A stretch of 64,000 bases of DNA from positions 143,003-207,002 of the forward strand of contig CAZREB010000008.1 in the NCBI GenBank assembly GCA_964599095.1, in the 5' to 3' direction. Positions 60,260 to 64,000 of the stretch are shown piece after piece; positions within the stretch are counted from its first letter, which is position 1, and every line of letters starts with the position of its first letter. This DNA is from SZAS-79 sp964599095. Lineage in GTDB: Bacteria; Pseudomonadota; Gammaproteobacteria; Burkholderiales; SG8-39. The notes beneath the pieces are model-generated. The model was not told the DNA's origin and did not search any database. It saw only the letters and a program-made list of their open reading frames with translations. Made by a program: the position numbers and the translations under genes.

Positions 60260-62320
60260 GTGAGCGGCCCCTCCAGCCTCGGCCCGAGCGAAGTCCCGAC
60301 CATCATCCCGGGATCGGCCGAGGCGGTCAGCGACGAGGCGCTCAGGAAGGCCGAGTCGTACATCGAGGAAGAAGAGGGCGCGGCCAACAAGCTCGGCGGA
60401 TGGCTGGGCTGGTTCGTCATCCTGCTGGCGGTCGGGATGTCGGCCTTCCACCTGTATACCGCTTATGGCATCGTCGCGACGCAAACGCTGCGACCGATCC
60501 ACGTCGCGTTCGTGCTGTCGCTGTCGTTCCTGATGTTCCCGGTGGCCAAGCGCTACCGCCACCGGGTCATGTGGTGGGACTGGATTGCAGCGCTGCTGTC
60601 GATCGCGGTCGCCGCCTACCTGATCCAGGGCGGCGACGACTTCACCGACCGAAATACCGCGCCGGAGAACTGGGACATCTTCTTCGGCATCGCGCTGATC
60701 GTGATGGTCATGGAGATCATGCGCCGGACCAACGGCTGGATCATGCCGGCGATCACCTTCGCGTTCATCCTTTACGCGCTGTTCGGCCCCTACCTGCCGC
60801 ACCCGTGGACGCACAAGGGCTACGAAGTCGGCCGGCTGGTCGGGCACATGTACATGACGCTCGAAGGCATCTATGGCGTCGCGGTCGACGTGTCGTCGTC
60901 CCTCATCATCCTGTTCACGATCTTCGGGGCGTTCCTGCAGTACTCGGGCGCGGGCAAGTTCTACATCGATTTCTCTTTTGCCGCGATGGGCGGCAAGCCT
61001 ACCGGCGCCGGCCGCACCGTGGTGCTCGCCTCGTTCCTGCTCGGCGGGCCGTCGGGCTCGGGCGTGGCCACCACCGTGACGCTCGGCGCGGTCGCCTACC
61101 CGATGCTCGCCAAGGCCGGCTACGAGAAGAACGCGGCCGGCGGGCTGCTGTCGGCCGGGGGGCTGGGTGCGATCATTTCGCCGCCGGTGCTTGGCGCGGC
61201 GGCCTTCCTGATCGCCGAGTTCCTGAAGATCTCGTACCTCGACGTGCTGCTGATGGCGGTGATCCCGACCTTGCTCTTTTATCTCGCGCTTTTCCTGATG
61301 GTCGAGATCGACGCGCGCAAGTACAACATGGGCAACCTGGTGATCGACAAGCCCGACACCGTCTGGAACCTCACGCGCAGGTACTGGTACCACTTCCTGT
61401 CGCTTGTCTCGATCATCGCCTTCATGATGTGGGGGTTCTCGCCGGTGCTCTCGGTGTTCTGGGCCACGGTGGTGTCGTTCGTCACCAGTTTCCTGCGCCG
61501 TGACACGGCGCTGGTCTCATACGATTTCTTCCGGGGCAAGCTGTCGTTCGTCGACGGATTCATGCGTTCGCCGTTCATGAAAGCGATGGAAGGCGGCTCG
61601 GTCGGCGTATTGAACGTGGCGGCGACCTGTGCAGGGGCCGGGATCATCGTCGGTGTCGTGACGCTTACCGGACTGGGGCTCAAGTTCAGCACGATCGTGA
61701 TCGATTATGCGGGCGGGTCGCTGCTGCTGACCGCGCTCTATACGTCGCTCGTCGTCTGGATCGTCGGGCTGGCGGTGCCTGTTACAGCGTCCTACATCAT
61801 CAGCGCGGTGATTGCCGCGCCGGCGCTGATCAAGCTCGGCGTGCCGGATTTCGCGGCGCACATGTTCATCTTCTATTACGCGGTGCTCTCCGAGGTGTCG
61901 CCGCCGACGGCGCTGTCGCCCTTTGCCGCCGCTGCGATCACCGGGGGCGACCCGTACAAGACGACGCTGCAGTGCTGGAAGTACACGGTGCCCGCCTTCC
62001 TTGTGCCGTTCATGTTCGTGCTCGACCCGAGCGGCCTGGGCCTCCTGCTGATGGGCTCGACCAAGGCGCTCGCGACCGCCAACTGGTGGTCGATCGGCGA
62101 GGTGACGATTACGGCCGCGGTCGGCATCGCCGCGCTCGCCGCCGGGTTCCAGGGCTGGGCGCTGCTGAAGACCAACGCGCTCGAGCGCGCGCTCTTCGTG
62201 ATCGCCGGCTTTGCGCTCGTCTATCCAACGACCACCGCGGATGTCATCGGCTTCGGCGGCGTGGTACTCGCGCTGGTCATGCAGGTCCTGCGACGAAGAG
62301 GCCCGGCGCCCGCGGTGTGA
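60260..62320 (+). CDS. TRAP transporter fused small and large permease (4TM-12TM)
   Basis: Membrane protein of 686 aa combining DctQ- and DctM-like parts. A cytoplasmic N-terminal extension of about 45 residues precedes TM helices from LGWFVILLAVGMSAFHLYT. The DctM-like core includes GGPSGSGVATTVTLGAVAYP and PPVLGAAAFLIAEFL. The start is GTG 60260 with GGAGG 8 bp upstream. It works with the TAXI protein as an ion-driven importer. Confidence 0.94.
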   Translation: MSGPSSLGPSEVPTIIPGSAEAVSDEALRKAESYIEEEEGAANKLGGWLGWFVILLAVGMSAFHLYTAYGIVATQTLRPIHVAFVLSLSFLMFPVAKRYRHRVMWWDWIAALLSIAVAAYLIQGGDDFTDRNTAPENWDIFFGIALIVMVMEIMRRTNGWIMPAITFAFILYALFGPYLPHPWTHKGYEVGRLVGHMYMTLEGIYGVAVDVSSSLIILFTIFGAFLQYSGAGKFYIDFSFAAMGGKPTGAGRTVVLASFLLGGPSGSGVATTVTLGAVAYPMLAKAGYEKNAAGGLLSAGGLGAIISPPVLGAAAFLIAEFLKISYLDVLLMAVIPTLLFYLALFLMVEIDARKYNMGNLVIDKPDTVWNLTRRYWYHFLSLVSIIAFMMWGFSPVLSVFWATVVSFVTSFLRRDTALVSYDFFRGKLSFVDGFMRSPFMKAMEGGSVGVLNVAATCAGAGIIVGVVTLTGLGLKFSTIVIDYAGGSLLLTALYTSLVVWIVGLAVPVTASYIISAVIAAPALIKLGVPDFAAHMFIFYYAVLSEVSPPTALSPFAAAAITGGDPYKTTLQCWKYTVPAFLVPFMFVLDPSGLGLLLMGSTKALATANWWSIGEVTITAAVGIAALAAGFQGWALLKTNALERALFVIAGFALVYPTTTADVIGFGGVVLALVMQVLRRRGPAPAV

Positions 62321-62346
62321 GCGCTTGTCGGCCAAGGGAGGCGAAG

Positions 62347-63312
62347 ATGAAAGCTTGGACAATTGGGGCATTCGGCGCGCTGGTGCTGGGCGGTGTGTTC
62401 GCGCTTGAGCCGGCGGTCGCGCAGGAGCGCTTTCCCTCGAAGCCGGTCGAGGTCGTGGTCCCGTGGGGACCGGGCGGCGGCGCCGACATCCTCGGGCGCT
62501 TCGTCTCCAAGTGGATGGAGACGGACCTCAAGGGCTCGTTCCCGGTCATCAACATGCCCGGCGCCACCGGCAGCATCGGCCTGCAGAAAATGGTGGCCAA
62601 CGGCGGCGACGCGCACTCGATCGGCGTACTGACCGGCGATACGCTGACCATGGCCGCGTTCGCGAATTCGCAGTTCAAGCTGAACGAAATCGTGGCGCTC
62701 GGCGTGATGATCCGGCAGCCCTCGGGGCTGTTTGCCAAGGGTGACGGCCCCTACAAGACCTGGGCCGACGTGATCGCCGCGGACAAGGCGAAGCCGGGCA
62801 CGATCACGGTCGCGATCACCGGCCCGAACAGCCCGGACGAGGCGACCGTGAACTACCTCGCCACCAAGGGGATCAAGCTGGTCAACGTGCCGTTCAACCG
62901 GCCGGCCGAAAGGTACACGTCGGTGCTCGGCGGCCACGTGGACCTGCTGTATGAGCAGGCGGGCGACATCAAGGGCAGCCTCGACTCGAAGGCGTTCCGC
63001 CCGCTGATCTTCTTTGCCACCCAGCGCCTGACGGCGCCATTTGCCGATATCCCGGTATCCGCCGAACTCGGCTACGACATCCTGCTGCCGCAGATGCGCG
63101 CAATCGTCGCGAAGGCCGGCGCCGACCCGCGGCGGCTCGAGGCGCTTGCCGCGTCGCTCGGCCGGTATGCCGCAAGCGCGGAATTCGCGGGCTACCTGCG
63201 CGACCAGTACGCGCTGCCCGACAGCTACATCCCGATGAAGGACGCGCAGCGCTTTCTCGAGGGCGAGATCAGTGCCTTCCAGAAGGTCATGCGCCTTGGC
63301 GGGGCCAGATGA
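62347..63312 (+). CDS. Bug/TctC-type solute-binding protein (divergent member)
   Basis: Protein of 321 aa with signal peptide ending LEPAVAQ and loop PWGPGGGAD, where Trp replaces the usual Phe. Its body differs most from the other nine in the window (for example INMPGATGSIGLQKMVANGG). It lies 26 bp after the TRAP permease and 51 bp before the flavoprotein, so this operon has two different binding proteins and one permease. It may feed the TRAP system or act as a sensor. Confidence 0.9.
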   Translation: MKAWTIGAFGALVLGGVFALEPAVAQERFPSKPVEVVVPWGPGGGADILGRFVSKWMETDLKGSFPVINMPGATGSIGLQKMVANGGDAHSIGVLTGDTLTMAAFANSQFKLNEIVALGVMIRQPSGLFAKGDGPYKTWADVIAADKAKPGTITVAITGPNSPDEATVNYLATKGIKLVNVPFNRPAERYTSVLGGHVDLLYEQAGDIKGSLDSKAFRPLIFFATQRLTAPFADIPVSAELGYDILLPQMRAIVAKAGADPRRLEALAASLGRYAASAEFAGYLRDQYALPDSYIPMKDAQRFLEGEISAFQKVMRLGGAR

Positions 63313-63363
63313 CACCCCGGATTCCGTCAGCAAAGCGGATGAACGAAACGAGGATTGCCTGAA

Positions 63364-64000
63364 ATGCGTGAACTCTCCACCGATCTCCTGATCCTGGGCT
63401 CCGGCGGCGCCGGGCTCTTTGCGGCTCTGCATGCCCACCAGGCCTCGCCCGGCCTCAAGATCACCGTGGCGGTGAAGGGGTTGCTCGGCAAGTGCGGCTG
63501 CACGCGCATGGTCCAGGGCGGCTACAACGTGGCGCTTGCGGCCGGCGACTCGGTCGAGCGCCACTTCATGGACACGATCGAGGGCGGCAAGTGGCTGCCC
63601 GACCAGGACCTGGCGTGGAAGCTGGTGACGCTCGCAGTCGAGCGCATCCACGAACTCGAGAACGAGCTGGGCTGCTTCTTCGACCGCAACCCCGACGGCA
63701 CGGTCCACCAGAAGGCCTTCGCCGGCCAGACGTTCGACCGCACGGTCCACAAGGGCGACCTCACCGGCATCGAGATCATCAACCGCCTGGCCGAGCAGGT
63801 GTGGGCGCGCGACATCGGCCGGTTGGAAGAACATCGGGCCGTGGAACTCGTCAAGACGCCTTCGGGCGATGCGCTTGCCGGCGTGCTGATGATCGACATG
63901 CGCACCGGCGAGTATGTGTTCGTGAAAGCGCGCGCCGTGCTGCTCGCCACCGGCGGCGGGCCGACGATGTACAAGTACCACACGCCCTCCGGCGACAAGA
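63364..64000 (+). CDS. Fumarate-reductase/succinate-dehydrogenase-like flavoprotein, partial (3' end outside window)
   Basis: The first 212 residues of an FAD-binding oxidoreductase that runs off the window. The dinucleotide motif GSGGAG is at residues 12-17. The segment GCTRMVQGGYNVAL corresponds to the SHTVAAQGG region of SdhA/FrdA, but the FAD-attaching His is replaced by Cys 46, so FAD is probably not covalently bound, as in L-aspartate oxidase or soluble fumarate reductases. A second motif LLATGGGPTMYKYHTPSGD ends the visible part. It is cotranscribed with the TAXI-TRAP-Bug genes and could pair with a downstream iron-sulfur subunit. Confidence 0.88.
   Translation, partial: MRELSTDLLILGSGGAGLFAALHAHQASPGLKITVAVKGLLGKCGCTRMVQGGYNVALAAGDSVERHFMDTIEGGKWLPDQDLAWKLVTLAVERIHELENELGCFFDRNPDGTVHQKAFAGQTFDRTVHKGDLTGIEIINRLAEQVWARDIGRLEEHRAVELVKTPSGDALAGVLMIDMRTGEYVFVKARAVLLATGGGPTMYKYHTPSGDK

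Overview
The window is high-GC DNA, almost fully coding, and reads as a betaproteobacterium, most likely Burkholderiales or a close relative. The reasons are ten genes for Bug/TctC-type periplasmic solute-binding proteins, a CbbR-like LysR gene beside fba, and the housekeeping run fba-purC-purE-sua5. One 100-N scaffold gap (3159-3258) shows that it is a draft or metagenome assembly. I see no rRNA, tRNA, CRISPR array, prophage or insertion sequence.

Layout. 215-4166: a two-subunit Rieske dioxygenase, an SDR and a Bug gene that the gap splits artificially. 4255-6600: MarR regulator, uronate-dehydrogenase-like SDR, and a convergent alpha/beta hydrolase separated by a repeat cluster. 6754-11479 (minus): a GldG/DUF4340-type ABC export system. 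11618-16573: LysR regulator, class I aldolase, purC, purE, sua5 and a small lipoprotein; this is the core-genome part. 16631-26135: Bug, IclR regulator, then an eight-gene run with overlapping start/stop codons (two paralogous hydrolases, DUF3237, two Bugs, VOC protein, FAD monooxygenase, FMN reductase), probably an aromatic or phenolic pathway. 26236-28526: amidohydrolase and divergent Bug. 28742-33834: an MBL/pseudo-receiver/GAF fusion, a Tat-exported PhoD phosphatase, and a GntR regulator with a dehydrogenase. 33939-39969: SuyAB/UxaA-like lyase, succinate-dehydrogenase-like Fe-S and cytochrome b subunits, Bug, and a split class I fumarase/tartrate dehydratase. 40011-50952: Bug/desuccinylase pair, ThDP enzyme/Bug pair, two SDRs, EamA exporter, carotenoid oxygenase, Bug and hydrolase. 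50960-59174: nitronate monooxygenase, thiolase, aldo/keto reductase, NCS2-like permease, cysteine hydrolase, acyl-CoA ligase and TetR regulator. 59291-64000: TAXI binding protein, TRAP permease, Bug, and the start of a fumarate-reductase-like flavoprotein that runs off the window.

How it fits together. Most of the window is a catabolic island built from small modules, each with one binding protein, a few enzymes and often one regulator (IclR, GntR, TetR, MarR). The Bug proteins have no TctA/TctB membrane partners here. An identical 15-bp near-palindrome upstream of the TetR gene and of the thiolase gene suggests that one regulator joins the acyl-CoA ligase, thiolase, nitronate monooxygenase and possibly the TAXI-TRAP operon into one regulon. 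Substrates cannot be read from sequence, so names below are family level unless stated.
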